DNA of 64,000 bases from Virgisporangium aurantiacum (GTDB lineage: Bacteria > Actinomycetota > Actinomycetes > Mycobacteriales > Micromonosporaceae), in the NCBI RefSeq assembly GCF_016863635.1, contig NZ_BOPG01000017.1, forward strand, positions 62,001 through 126,000, given 5' to 3'. A program made the position numbers and the translations under genes. The stretch's first letter is position 1; each line of letters opens with the position of its first letter. The notes under the pieces are model-generated. The model worked only from the letters and a program-made list of their open reading frames with translations. It ran no database searches and was not told the origin of the DNA. Below are positions 1 through 8,526 of the stretch, piece after piece.

Positions 1-1598
1 GCGAGCCGCTCACGACACTGCTGAACGAGGAGGCGACGCAGCGGCTCCAGTTGGCCGCGCAGCAGCTCACCGGCCGGCCCTACGCGAACACGATGATCGA
101 GGTGCCGGTCCCCCACGCCGACGGGCGGGTGCGGCAGGCCGAGATGACGGTCACCAACCTGCTCGACGACCCGAGCGTGCACGGGCTGGTGCTGAACACC
201 CGCGACATCAGCGAGCGCAAGGAGCTGGAGGACCAGCTCATCCACGAGGCGTTCCACGACGCGCTCACCAAGCTCGCCAACCGCGCGCTGTTCAAGGACC
301 GCGTCACCCAGGCGCTGCGCCGCCGTCCGAAGGGCTCCACGGTGGCCGTGCTGTTCCTCGACCTCGACGGCTTCAAGGAGGTCAACGACAGCCTCGGCCA
401 CGCGGCCGGTGACGAGCTGCTGATCAAGGTCGCCGAGCGCCTGGTCGCGGCCGTGCGGCCGGAGGACACCGTGGCCCGCTTCGGTGGGGACGAGTTCGCG
501 GTGCTGATCGAGACCGTGCCCGACCAGGCGGCGGCCGAGGAGTTCGCCCAGCGCGTCATCGACGGCATGGACGACTCGGTGACGATCGAGGGCCGGGAGA
601 TCCACATCCGGGGCAGCATCGGCATCGCCGTCGCCGGCCCGGACGCGTCCGACACCGACCAGATCATGCGCAACGCCGACCTTGCCATGTACCACGCGAA
701 GGCGGCCGGCGCCGGCGGCTTCGCCAGCTACGACCCGCAGATGCACTCGGGCCTGATCGAGCGGCTGCAGCTGGAGGCCGACCTCCGCCGCGCGCTGGAG
801 GGCGACGAGTTCGAACTGCACTACCAGCCGACGGTGCGGCTCGACACCGGCACGGTGGTGGGGTTCGAGGCGCTGCTGCGCTGGCGTCATCCCACCCGCG
901 GGCTGGTGTCGCCGGGCGAGTTCATCTCGTTGGCCGAGGCCACCGGGATGATCCTGCCGATCGGGGAGTGGGCGCTCACGGAGGCGTGCCGGCAGGCCGC
1001 CGAGTGGCTGGAGGCCAACCCGACCCGGCCCATGACGATGGCGGTCAACGTCTCCGGTCGCCAGTTCGGCCAGTCCGACTTCGCCGGCCTGGTGGAGAAG
1101 GTGCTCGCCGACACCGGCCTGTCGCCGGACCGGCTGTGCCTGGAGATGACCGAGAGCGTCGTCATGAACGACACCGAGGAGAACCTCGCGCTGCTGATGC
1201 GGCTGAAGGAGATCGGCGTCAAGCTGGCGATCGACGACTTCGGTACGGGGTACTCGTCGCTGTCGTACCTGCGCCGCTTCCCGGTCGACACCCTGAAGAT
1301 CGACCGCTCGTTCGTGGAGCGGCTGGGCCAGCAGTCCGACGACGCCACGCTGGCCCGCACGATCGTCCAGTTGGGGCAGAGCCTCGGCATGTCGACGGTG
1401 GCCGAAGGCATCGAGCACTCCGAGCAGTTCCTGGCGTTGCGCCGGATGGGGTGCGAACGGGCCCAGGGCTTCTATTTCTCGCGTCCGCTGCCCGCGATAC
1501 AGGCGGGTGCCGTCATCGCGGGCGGTTCGCCGGCGGCGCTGATGGCCGGCAACAAGGCCGCCTCGATGCTCGCGCCCGCTCCTGTCGCCGCTGCCTGA
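1..1598 (+). CDS. PAS-GGDEF-EAL cyclic-di-GMP enzyme (5' end outside window)
   Basis: This is the C-terminal part of a bifunctional cyclic-di-GMP synthase/phosphodiesterase. The reading frame is open from base 3, so the true start lies upstream. In order it shows the tail of a PAS domain (ending in the usual RDISERKELE linker), a GGDEF domain with an intact GGDEF motif and an RPED inhibitory site five residues before it, then an EAL domain. The EAL part keeps the metal and catalytic signatures: EALLRW, NVSGRQF, EMTES, DDFGTGYSS, KIDRSF, AEGIEHSEQ and QGF. Both activities therefore look possible, with product inhibition of the cyclase. The decarboxylase gene starts 29 bases after its stop. Confidence 0.95.
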   Translation, partial: EPLTTLLNEEATQRLQLAAQQLTGRPYANTMIEVPVPHADGRVRQAEMTVTNLLDDPSVHGLVLNTRDISERKELEDQLIHEAFHDALTKLANRALFKDRVTQALRRRPKGSTVAVLFLDLDGFKEVNDSLGHAAGDELLIKVAERLVAAVRPEDTVARFGGDEFAVLIETVPDQAAAEEFAQRVIDGMDDSVTIEGREIHIRGSIGIAVAGPDASDTDQIMRNADLAMYHAKAAGAGGFASYDPQMHSGLIERLQLEADLRRALEGDEFELHYQPTVRLDTGTVVGFEALLRWRHPTRGLVSPGEFISLAEATGMILPIGEWALTEACRQAAEWLEANPTRPMTMAVNVSGRQFGQSDFAGLVEKVLADTGLSPDRLCLEMTESVVMNDTEENLALLMRLKEIGVKLAIDDFGTGYSSLSYLRRFPVDTLKIDRSFVERLGQQSDDATLARTIVQLGQSLGMSTVAEGIEHSEQFLALRRMGCERAQGFYFSRPLPAIQAGAVIAGGSPAALMAGNKAASMLAPAPVAAA

Positions 1599-1627
1599 TT
1601 CCCCCTTCCCCCGTTTGGAGTTTCTCG

Positions 1628-2797
1628 ATGTCCGCTGTTCTCACCGTGCCCGCGTTCTGGCCTCGTGCCCTTGCGCCCGACGTGCTCGCTTCGGTGCAGA
1701 CGCCGACGCCGTACCTGATCACCGACCTGTCGACGGTCGCCGACCGGTACCACCGGTTCTGCGCCGCGCTGCCCGGGATCCGGCCGCACTACGCGATGAA
1801 GTGCAACTCGTCGCCGGAGATCCTGCGCACGCTGGCCGACGCCGGCGCGGGCTTCGAGGTGGCGTCGCTGGGCGAGCTCAAGATGCTGCAGTACATCGGC
1901 GTCGACCCGGCCGACGTGCTCTACAGCAACCCGATCAAGCCGCCGTCGCACGTCGCCGCGGCGCACGCGGCCGGGCTGTGGCGGTTCAGCTTCGACTCGC
2001 CCGGCGAGCTGGACAAGATCGCCGAGCACGCGCCCGGCAGCGCGGTGTACCTGCGGCTGCGGGTCGACGACAGCAACTCGATGTTCCCGCTGTCGCGGAA
2101 GTTCGGCGCGACGGAGCCGGAGGCCGCGGATCTGCTGCGGCGCGCCCGCAAGCTCGGGCTGCGCCCGTACGGGCTGACGTTCCACGTCGGGTCGCAGAGC
2201 GCCGTCGTGTCCGCCTGGCGGGGCGCGGTGGCGGCGGCCGGCCGGATCATGGCCGAAGCTGATGTGACTCTGACGATGTTGAACATCGGCGGTGGCTTCC
2301 CGTCCCGGTACGTCGCCGACGTGCCGGAGATCGAGGAGATCGGCGCGGCGGTGATGCCGGCGATCGACGAGTTGCTGCCGTACCGGCCTTCTCTTCTGAC
2401 GGCGGAACCGGGTCGGCACCTGGTGGCCGAGAGCGGCGTGCTGGTCGCGACCGTGCTCGGACGCGAGACGCGCGACGACGAGAACTGGATCTACCTCGAT
2501 GTGGGCGCCTTCAACGGCATGATGGAGACGCTGCAGACCGGGAACACGTGGGAGTACCCGCTGTGGACGTCGCGGTCCGACCACGGTCTTGCTTCTTTTG
2601 AAAAATTCACCGTGACCGGGCCGTCATGCGACAGCTCCGACACGATGTTCTACGGCGTCGACCTGCCGTCGACGATCGCTCCGGGCGACCGCGTGTACAT
2701 CGGTTCCGCCGGCGCCTACACGCTGAGCTACGCGTCCGGGTTCAACGGATTCCCGCCCCCCACACCGGTGTTCGTGGACCATGCCGGTCCTGCCTAG
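1628..2797 (+). CDS. PLP-dependent ornithine/lysine-type decarboxylase
   Basis: A 389-residue fold-type III PLP decarboxylase of the ornithine/diaminopimelate/arginine family, which turns basic amino acids into polyamines. The PLP lysine is K58 in HYAMKCNSS. HVGSQ and the GGGFP phosphate loop follow, then EPGRHLVAESG. The C-terminal GPSCDSSD motif (C334) is the ornithine-decarboxylase form that completes the neighbouring subunit's active site. I chose the ATG at 1628 because GGAG lies seven bases upstream; a longer open frame upstream is only a shadow of the GGDEF gene. Its stop overlaps the MFS gene by 17 bases, so translation is probably coupled. Substrate (ornithine, lysine or another) cannot be settled from sequence. 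Confidence 0.9.
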   Translation: MSAVLTVPAFWPRALAPDVLASVQTPTPYLITDLSTVADRYHRFCAALPGIRPHYAMKCNSSPEILRTLADAGAGFEVASLGELKMLQYIGVDPADVLYSNPIKPPSHVAAAHAAGLWRFSFDSPGELDKIAEHAPGSAVYLRLRVDDSNSMFPLSRKFGATEPEAADLLRRARKLGLRPYGLTFHVGSQSAVVSAWRGAVAAAGRIMAEADVTLTMLNIGGGFPSRYVADVPEIEEIGAAVMPAIDELLPYRPSLLTAEPGRHLVAESGVLVATVLGRETRDDENWIYLDVGAFNGMMETLQTGNTWEYPLWTSRSDHGLASFEKFTVTGPSCDSSDTMFYGVDLPSTIAPGDRVYIGSAGAYTLSYASGFNGFPPPTPVFVDHAGPA

Positions 2798-4010
2798 GCA
2801 CGCCCTCGCCGTCGGGTCCGCGGGCCGGCACGCCGCGGCGGCACCCGGCGGCCGGCACCGCGCCGGCCGGCTGCGCGAACTGCTGGTGGCCGGCCTCGTC
2901 GACTCGTTCGGCCTGTCGCTGGGCTGGACGATGTTCACGCTGCTCGCGGTGCTCGTCGGCGGCCTGGCCGACGCGGCGCTGTACAACGCCGCGATGCTGG
3001 TCGGCGTCGTGCTGTCGGCGCCGGTCACCACCTGGCTCGCGAACCGCTGGCCGGGTCGCCTGCTGGTCCGCGCCGCGGCCGGCGTCGAGGCGCTGCTGCG
3101 CATCGCGACGCTGGTGGGACTCGTCCTGGGCTGGCCGGTTCCGCTGATCGCTTTTGGCGTGCTGGTGATGTACACCGTGGCGTGGGTCGGGTACGCCGGG
3201 ATGCGGGCCGAGGTCGCCGCCGTCGACGGTCGCGACCGCGCGATGACCGGCTACGCGTTGTCGATCGCGGCCGTCGAGGCCGGTGGCACAGGCCTCGCCG
3301 CGCTGCTGCCGTTCGGCGGCTCCGGCCTGCCGTCCACCCCCGTGCTGACGGTCGTGGCGATCGCCTACACCGCCTGCCTGATCCCCACGTTCGTCTCCGC
3401 CACCCGCGCCCGCGTGCCCAGCGCCTGCACCGTGGCCGCGACCCCGCTTGTCGTCGGGAAGCTGCCGCTGCGCATGTTTCTGGGCGGCGGCCTGGTCATG
3501 CTGCTGGGCTCGGGGCCGACGCTGCTGTCGGTCGCGCTGGCCACCGAACTGCACGGCCGCACCGCAGTGGCGGGCGCCGCGCTGGCGTTCAGCATGGGAG
3601 CGTTGGTCTCGCCGGTCGCCGTGGACGTGGTGACGCGCCTGCGCCTCCCCCCGCCGGTGGCGTGGCCGCTGTGGGCGGTCGGCATGGTGATCGGCTGGGT
3701 GCTGGCACCGGCACACGTGGCCGGCCTGCTGGTGGCCCAGTTCCTGTCCGGCCTGAGCCTCACCGCGTTCGAGGGAGTGATGGACGCACGGGTGGCGAGC
3801 CGCGCCGAGCCCGGCACGGTGACCACCGCCCTGGCCTGGAGCGCCGCGACCCGGTCCCTCGGCAGCGCCCTGGCGGTACGCGCCATCCCGATGATGGCGG
3901 GCGCGGCGGCGGTAGGCGCCGCGGCGGGGGTGGCCGCAGGTGTCCTGGTACTGGCGGCCGGGGGCGGGGCAGCATTGATCATGGCCAGCCGATCCCGATC
4001 GTTGGCGTAG
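2781..4010 (+). CDS. MFS transporter, probable exporter partnered with the decarboxylase
   Basis: A 409-residue membrane protein with about ten to twelve hydrophobic helices in the major facilitator pattern and no long extracytoplasmic domain. The start overlaps the decarboxylase by 17 bases, which implies one transcript and a shared pathway: the likely cargo is the amine product or something built from it. It resembles the MFS exporters found next to siderophore or polyamine biosynthesis genes, but no IucA/IucC-type synthetase is present, so a siderophore role is not supported. The first 30 residues are polar and rich in Arg, Gly and Ala. Confidence 0.85.
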   Translation: MPVLPRHALAVGSAGRHAAAAPGGRHRAGRLRELLVAGLVDSFGLSLGWTMFTLLAVLVGGLADAALYNAAMLVGVVLSAPVTTWLANRWPGRLLVRAAAGVEALLRIATLVGLVLGWPVPLIAFGVLVMYTVAWVGYAGMRAEVAAVDGRDRAMTGYALSIAAVEAGGTGLAALLPFGGSGLPSTPVLTVVAIAYTACLIPTFVSATRARVPSACTVAATPLVVGKLPLRMFLGGGLVMLLGSGPTLLSVALATELHGRTAVAGAALAFSMGALVSPVAVDVVTRLRLPPPVAWPLWAVGMVIGWVLAPAHVAGLLVAQFLSGLSLTAFEGVMDARVASRAEPGTVTTALAWSAATRSLGSALAVRAIPMMAGAAAVGAAAGVAAGVLVLAAGGGAALIMASRSRSLA

Positions 4011-4041
4011 CCGGGATCTCGTGTTTCGGCGGGTGCGCCTT

Positions 4042-4131
4042 GTCCACACGCGCCCCGTCCACACGCGCCCCGTCCACACGCGCCCCGTCCACACGCGCCC
4101 CGTCCACACGCGCCCCGTCCACACGCGCCTC
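4042..4131. repeat. 15-bp minisatellite, six tandem copies
   Basis: Six consecutive copies of the 15-base unit GTCCACACGCGCCCC start at 4042, 4057, 4072, 4087, 4102 and 4117. The last is altered at its end, and degenerate copies continue to about 4220. The unit length is a multiple of three, so all frames stay open and code for pentapeptides such as VHTRP or STRAP. I see no ribosome site or homologous protein, so I treat it as non-coding. Confidence 0.9.
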
Positions 4132-4244
4132 CCGTCAACGCGGCGCCCCCGTCCCACGCCGGCGCCCCGTCCCACACCGGCGCCCCCGTCCACACGCGCC
4201 CCGTCCACGCGCCCCCCGTCGCGTGCCCGCTGGCCGGCGCTCGC

Positions 4245-4309
4245 ATATACGACGCTCGATCCAGTGCGGTTCTCCGCCCGGCAACCACCCCAGATCGAGC
4301 GCCGTATAT
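4245..4309. repeat. Inverted repeat (imperfect hairpin)
   Basis: The arms at 4245-4261 and 4293-4309 pair over 17 bases with one mismatch. They contain ATATACG and its complement at the outside and GATC on the loop side, with a loop of about 31 bases. No T-run follows, so it is not a classical terminator. Confidence 0.75.
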
Positions 4310-4331
4310 CCCCGCCGGGGCAGGCCACCGC

Positions 4332-4403
4332 CGATCTTGCAGTTGTGGTGCCCGATCACACCGTGTTTGGCCTCGTTTTGGCACCACCACAACTGCAAGA
4401 TCG
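4332..4403. repeat. Inverted repeat, 19-bp perfect arms
   Basis: The arms 4332-4350 and 4385-4403 are exact reverse complements over 19 bases, starting CGATCTTGCAGTTGTGGTG. The loop is 34 bases. It could form a strong RNA hairpin or a DNA cruciform. It sits far from both genes and lacks a T-run. Confidence 0.85.
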
Positions 4404-4483
4404 ACTACTCGACCTGCCCGGCCTCCGCGATCACGGCCTCCGATAGGCCCTACCTTTTCACCCGATTTGTGAGCCCGGAATTC

Positions 4484-4535
4484 CGGATCTTGGACTGCAA
4501 GAGGTGCCATAACCCCCACAGGAGTCCAAGATCCG
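4484..4535. repeat. Inverted repeat, 13-bp perfect arms
   Basis: CGGATCTTGGACT (4484-4496) is exactly complementary to 4523-4535, with a 26-base loop. The arm resembles that of the hairpin at 4332 (GATCTTGCAGT versus GATCTTGGACT). This suggests members of one palindrome family rather than chance. Confidence 0.8.
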
Positions 4536-4585
4536 CAAACGGGCCCACATCGGCCGGGGCTCGGCGCGCGTGGCAGAGTGGGCGG

Positions 4586-6574
4586 ATGTGCTGCCAGGAC
4601 GATGAGGTGCTGGACCTGCCCGCCGAGGCGATCGAGGCGATCGCGTACTACCGCCACCTGCGCAGCGTCCGCGGCCCGGACTGGGGTGGCGACGGCGTCT
4701 GGTTCGCCCGCCTGGCCGGATTCCCGCTGATCAACGAGGTCGTCGCCCGGTACTCGGACGGCACGGCGGAGACGCTCCGGGCGGTCGTCGTCGATCCGCT
4801 CCCCGCCGGGGTCGTCCTTGTTCGAGTGGACGCGGGTGCGCGTGCCACCGTCACCGCGGGTCCGCCTGTTCCGGTGCTGGCCGGCGGCGACCTGACGGCG
4901 ACCGTCCACATGGTTGTGGATTCCGCGGCCGACGCCACGTTGACGGTCAACGGTGAGCCGGTGGCCGTCCACAGTGGACAGGTCGAGCGGATCCTCGTCA
5001 CCGCCGGGCCGACGTTGACGGTAGGGGAGCATTCCGTTCCGGTCACCGATCCACGGCCTGCGGCTGCCGTGCGACTCGTCGCCGACCGGTGTGCGCGCTG
5101 GTCGGTCACGGACGGGAGCGGCACCGCCTGGTTCCCGCCGGGCGTCGTCCACAAGTGGGACTACCACGGCCGGCCGTTCTTCCACAGCCACGAGGTCACC
5201 GTGCCGGTGCCGGCCGGCGACCTCACCGTCACCTGTGGACGGGGCCTCGAGTACGACACCGTCGTGCGAGCCGTCACCGCGACGGCCGGCGCCACGGTCA
5301 CGGTCGCCGCCGAGCCGCCGCGCCGGTTCGACCCGGCCGCCACCGGTTGGTACGGCGGCGACCTGCACGTTCACCTGAACTACAGCGGCGACCTGGTGAT
5401 CGAACCGGCCGACGCGGCCCGGATGCAACGCGGCGAGGGCCTGCACCTGATGAACCTGGTCGCCGGCAACTGGCAGACCTCACTCATCTACGACCGCGAC
5501 CTCTTCGAACAGACCGCCGGCACCGACCTGCCGTGGTCGGACCACGAGCACAAGGCACGCATGGGCGTCGAGTACCGCAACGACCTGCTCGGGCACGTCC
5601 ACGCGCTCGGGCCGACCCGGCCGCCGCGGCAGTACCAGGCCGGCCACGAGCGCTCCGACCACCCCGACGACTGGCCGCCGAACGCGACGGCGTGCGCCGA
5701 TCTCCGCGACGCCGGTGCGACCGTCGGCTACGCCCATCCCGCCGGTACCGCCTTCCCCGACGACTGGAGCACCGACCGGTTCTTCGCCATGCCGCGATCG
5801 GTCGAGGCCCGCGAACTGGTCGCCGACGCGGCGCTCGGCCTGGTCGACTCGGTCGACGTCATCTCGCCGTTCGACCATGAGGGAAGCGCTTTCCTCTACC
5901 ACCGGCTGCTCTCGTGCGGGCTGCGGCTCGCGGCGACCGCCGGCACCGACGTGTTCCTGTCGTTCTCGCGCATCCCGCTGGCGTCGAACCCGCCCGGTTG
6001 GGGCCGCGTCTACGCCGAACTGGGCGGGAAAGCGCTTTCCGTCAAGAACTTCCAGGACGCGGTGCGCGCGGGCCGCACGATCGTCACCAACGGACCGTGG
6101 CTGACCATCGACGTCGACGGGCACGGGCCGGGCGACGTGCTCGACCGGCCCGACGGCAGCCGCGTCACGGTCACCGTCACCACGGACGGGCCGGGCGTCG
6201 AACGGATCGCGATCGTCGGGCCGGACGGCGTCCACCTCGAAAAGACCGGCGAGAGCGGGATTCGCGCGGACCTGACCCTCGACGGACCGACCTGGTTGGC
6301 GGCGATCGCACGCGGCGGCGAGCATCCGTCCACATTGGACGCCGGGGTGTTCGCGCACACGTCACCCGTGTACGTCGACGTTGCCGGGCAACGGGTGGCG
6401 CGGCGGGCCGACGCCCGTTGGTGCCTGGATCTGCTCGACCGGCTGCAGGCGTTCGCCGCCGAGCACGGTCACTTCGCGCCGGAGACCCGCGCGGAGCGGT
6501 TGGCGGATCTGGTGACCGTGCTCGACGAGGCCCGGATCTTCTACCGCGAGGTGTTGGACCGGGCTCGGCGTTGA
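4586..6574 (+). CDS. CehA/McbA-family metallohydrolase
   Basis: A 662-residue protein whose second half (from about residue 255) is a PHP-like metal-dependent hydrolase domain of the CehA/McbA type. The metal-binding start GDLHVHLNYSGD is followed by downstream His/Asp positions such as GYAHPAG and TAGTDVFL. The first 250 residues are beta-rich with no clear motif. The family includes carbamate hydrolases such as CehA, but most members have unknown substrates, so none is assigned. There is no signal peptide. The ATG at 4586 fits the start of homology; the preceding GGGCGG is only a fair ribosome site. The stop is directly followed by the stop of the convergent stress gene, with no base between. 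Confidence 0.82.
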   Translation: MCCQDDEVLDLPAEAIEAIAYYRHLRSVRGPDWGGDGVWFARLAGFPLINEVVARYSDGTAETLRAVVVDPLPAGVVLVRVDAGARATVTAGPPVPVLAGGDLTATVHMVVDSAADATLTVNGEPVAVHSGQVERILVTAGPTLTVGEHSVPVTDPRPAAAVRLVADRCARWSVTDGSGTAWFPPGVVHKWDYHGRPFFHSHEVTVPVPAGDLTVTCGRGLEYDTVVRAVTATAGATVTVAAEPPRRFDPAATGWYGGDLHVHLNYSGDLVIEPADAARMQRGEGLHLMNLVAGNWQTSLIYDRDLFEQTAGTDLPWSDHEHKARMGVEYRNDLLGHVHALGPTRPPRQYQAGHERSDHPDDWPPNATACADLRDAGATVGYAHPAGTAFPDDWSTDRFFAMPRSVEARELVADAALGLVDSVDVISPFDHEGSAFLYHRLLSCGLRLAATAGTDVFLSFSRIPLASNPPGWGRVYAELGGKALSVKNFQDAVRAGRTIVTNGPWLTIDVDGHGPGDVLDRPDGSRVTVTVTTDGPGVERIAIVGPDGVHLEKTGESGIRADLTLDGPTWLAAIARGGEHPSTLDAGVFAHTSPVYVDVAGQRVARRADARWCLDLLDRLQAFAAEHGHFAPETRAERLADLVTVLDEARIFYREVLDRARR

Positions 6575-7063
6575 CTACAGGGTCATCGCGAGGCGCCCGA
6601 GCAGATTCCGGGCTACCTCCCCGTGTTCGGCGTCGACGGTGACCCCGTACTGCTCGGCGGCGAGGTAACTCCGCGACGAGAAGTCCCGCCGCCCGCCCGT
6701 CATCGCGTGTGCGATCGCGCCGAAAGCCGCGCCCCACAAGGCGCCGACGATCAGCGCCGTGAGCACGACCGCGAACCAGTTCGAGTCGCTGAACAGACCG
6801 AGCAGCACACCGATGAACAGGCCGAACCAGGCGCCGGTACCCGCGCCGGCGAGGGCGGCCCGACCGACGGTGAGACGGCCGGTGACCTGCTCCACGAGGC
6901 GCAGCCCGGTGCCCACGATCGCGGTGTGCTCGACCGGGAAACCGTTGTCACTGAGGTAGTCCACGGCCCGTTGCGCCTGTGGGTAGTCCGGGTAGGTGGC
7001 GATCGAGACCGTCGGCCGGTCGGCGTTCTGGAGCGCTGCGGTGTTCTGAAGCGGAACAGTCAT
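6575..7063 (-). CDS. General stress protein, YflT/GSP17M-like, two membrane segments
   Basis: A 162-residue protein. Its N-terminal alpha/beta part (TVSIATYPDYPQAQRAVDYL, then FPVEHTAIVGTGLRLVEQVTGR) matches the general stress protein 17M/YflT family. A Gly/Ala-rich pair of membrane helices around residues 75-125 follows, then a soluble tail. The family is stress-induced in Gram-positive bacteria; its molecular role is unknown. Start at 7063 because GGAGG lies six bases upstream on the minus strand; a much longer frame upstream overlaps the MFS gene and is not real. Confidence 0.82.
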   Translation of the reverse strand: MTVPLQNTAALQNADRPTVSIATYPDYPQAQRAVDYLSDNGFPVEHTAIVGTGLRLVEQVTGRLTVGRAALAGAGTGAWFGLFIGVLLGLFSDSNWFAVVLTALIVGALWGAAFGAIAHAMTGGRRDFSSRSYLAAEQYGVTVDAEHGEVARNLLGRLAMTL

Positions 7064-7146
7064 CGGAACCTCCAAGTCCTGTGTCCACCTCTCCCCGTCG
7101 AACCTGTGACCCACCCGCAGCGACGCCGTGAACATGCCGGGAACCG

Positions 7147-8508
7147 CTAGGCGGTGCAGAGCGATGCCGACTCCGGAGCGGCCGGCGCCGCCACCGGCTC
7201 CGAGACGGCCGGCACCGAGACGGCCGGCGCCGAGACGGCCGGCGCCGAGACGGCCGGCACCGAGACGGCCGGCGCCGCCACCGGCTCCGACGCGTCCTGC
7301 CCCGCCACCGATCGGCGCTCGGCCCACCGCACCGCCGGTCGCACCAGCAGCCCGGCCACCAGGAACAGCGCCCCCAACACGAGCCAGCCCGGCATCCCCC
7401 AGCCGATCAGCAGCGTCGTGACCACCACCGGGCCCAGCATGCGGGCGATCTGCGGCGCCATCCCGTAGAAGCCCTGGTACTGGCCCTGCCGTCCGGCCGG
7501 CGCCAGCGCGAACCCGACCTCCCAGGACGCCGCACCGTGCATCATCTCGCCGAACACCTGAACCGCGGCGGCGAGCAGCAGCACCGCCACGGCACCGACG
7601 GCACCGATCGAGCCGCCGGACACCCCGTACACCGCGCAGGCGGCGAGCAGCACCCACCCGGCGAGTCCGGCCGTGCGGGCCGCCGACCGGAGGTCGTGCA
7701 CCATCCGGGCGACCCGCACCTGGAACAGCACCACCGTCAGCATGTTCAGCACGAGCACGAGCGCGGCCATGACCGGCGGCGCGTCCGTGCGCTCGACTAT
7801 CCACAGCGGCAGGCCGAGGCTCAGCACCGGCATGTTGAGGTACATCACGGCGTTGAGCAGCGTCAGCACGGCGTACGGGCGGTCGCGCAGCACGGCCAGC
7901 CGGGGGCCGGGCTGGACGCCGGCCGGTCGGTGCGAAATTCGCACCGCGGGCAACCTTCTCAGCACCAGGGCCGACAGGAGGAACGTCACCGCGTCCACGG
8001 CGAAGACGGTCAGGTACGCCGACGCGTTGTCCACGGTCAGGGCCAGCCCGCCGACACCCGCGCCAACCGCCAGCCCGAGGTTCACCGTGGACTGCATGTG
8101 GGCGCGCACCGCCACCCGCTGCGTCGCCGGCACCAGCTCGGCCAGCAGCGCCTGCCGGGCGGCGCCGAGGCCGCCCTGGCCGGCCGCGTAGAGGCACGCC
8201 ACCAGCAGGAACAGCGGGAATGCCCGCACCACCAGGAACGCGGAGAGCATGCCGGCCGTCGCCACGGCGAGCAGTACCGCGACGCGGCGGGCGCCCCACC
8301 GGTCGGCGGCCATGCCCAGCGGGACGCCGGCCAGCATCCCGGTGGCCCAGGCGATCGTCAGTGCCAGGCCGACCTGGGTCGCCGACAGGCCGACGATCCG
8401 CGTGAAGAACAGCGCCGAGGTCGCGTAGAACGCCCCGTCCCCGATCGAGTTCGCGAGTTGGGCGAGCGCGAGCACGCGGGGCGGTCCGGGCGGCGGGAGG
8501 AATCGCAT
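7147..8508 (-). CDS. MFS transporter with repetitive C-terminal tail
   Basis: A 453-residue major facilitator protein with about twelve helices; the first begins near LALAQLANSIGDGAFY. The last 45 residues are a hydrophilic tail of AVSAP/AVSVP pentapeptides encoded by a 15-bp tandem repeat. It is divergent from a MocR-type regulator only 35 bases away, which suggests that regulator controls it. I start it at MRFLPPP (8508); an in-frame start farther upstream would run into the regulator. Substrate unknown; the overall look is of a drug or metabolite efflux MFS. Confidence 0.85.
   Translation of the reverse strand: MRFLPPPGPPRVLALAQLANSIGDGAFYATSALFFTRIVGLSATQVGLALTIAWATGMLAGVPLGMAADRWGARRVAVLLAVATAGMLSAFLVVRAFPLFLLVACLYAAGQGGLGAARQALLAELVPATQRVAVRAHMQSTVNLGLAVGAGVGGLALTVDNASAYLTVFAVDAVTFLLSALVLRRLPAVRISHRPAGVQPGPRLAVLRDRPYAVLTLLNAVMYLNMPVLSLGLPLWIVERTDAPPVMAALVLVLNMLTVVLFQVRVARMVHDLRSAARTAGLAGWVLLAACAVYGVSGGSIGAVGAVAVLLLAAAVQVFGEMMHGAASWEVGFALAPAGRQGQYQGFYGMAPQIARMLGPVVVTTLLIGWGMPGWLVLGALFLVAGLLVRPAVRWAERRSVAGQDASEPVAAPAVSVPAVSAPAVSAPAVSVPAVSEPVAAPAAPESASLCTA
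7201..7275. repeat. 15-bp in-frame tandem repeat inside the MFS gene
   Basis: Five copies of a unit CGAGACGGCCGGCRC start at 7201 and repeat every 15 bases to 7275. They are flanked by a perfect direct repeat of about 20 bases (7181-7200 and 7268-7287) beginning GCCGGCGCCG. The array encodes AVSAP/AVSVP units in the tail of the transporter. Such arrays change copy number easily. Confidence 0.85.
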
Positions 8509-8526
8509 GTACCCATCACACCGGCA

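Larger units (their letters stand above)
4011..4585. other. 575-bp gene-free region with repeats and hairpins
   Basis: No convincing gene lies between the MFS transporter and the CehA-like gene. The stretch holds the 15-bp minisatellite and then three separate inverted repeats. A short open frame at 4021-4446 is built mostly from the minisatellite and lacks a ribosome site. No clear promoter can be assigned, though the downstream gene must be transcribed from here. Confidence 0.75.

Noticed and set aside
968-1627. Long in-frame extension upstream of the decarboxylase
   Set aside because: It overlaps the GGDEF/EAL gene in another frame and reads as low-complexity Arg/Gly protein; the ATG at 1628 has a proper ribosome site and matches family length.
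1628-4010. Siderophore biosynthesis locus
   Set aside because: Although a basic amino-acid decarboxylase beside an MFS exporter recalls desferrioxamine clusters, no hydroxylase, acyltransferase or IucA/IucC synthetase is present.
4042-4220. CRISPR array
   Set aside because: The 15-bp units abut directly, with no unique spacers, and no cas genes are present.
4021-4446. 141-codon frame over the minisatellite
   Set aside because: It consists of VHTRP repeats and then antisense-like sequence, with no ribosome site. The repeat simply keeps all frames open.
5881-6040. LacI-like palindromes in the CehA-like gene (GGAAAGCGCTTTCC at 6027-6040 and a near match around 5882)
   Set aside because: They lie deep inside coding sequence far from any promoter. 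The CG-rich palindromic core can arise from Gly-Lys-Ala-Leu-Ser codons, so an operator role is not supported.
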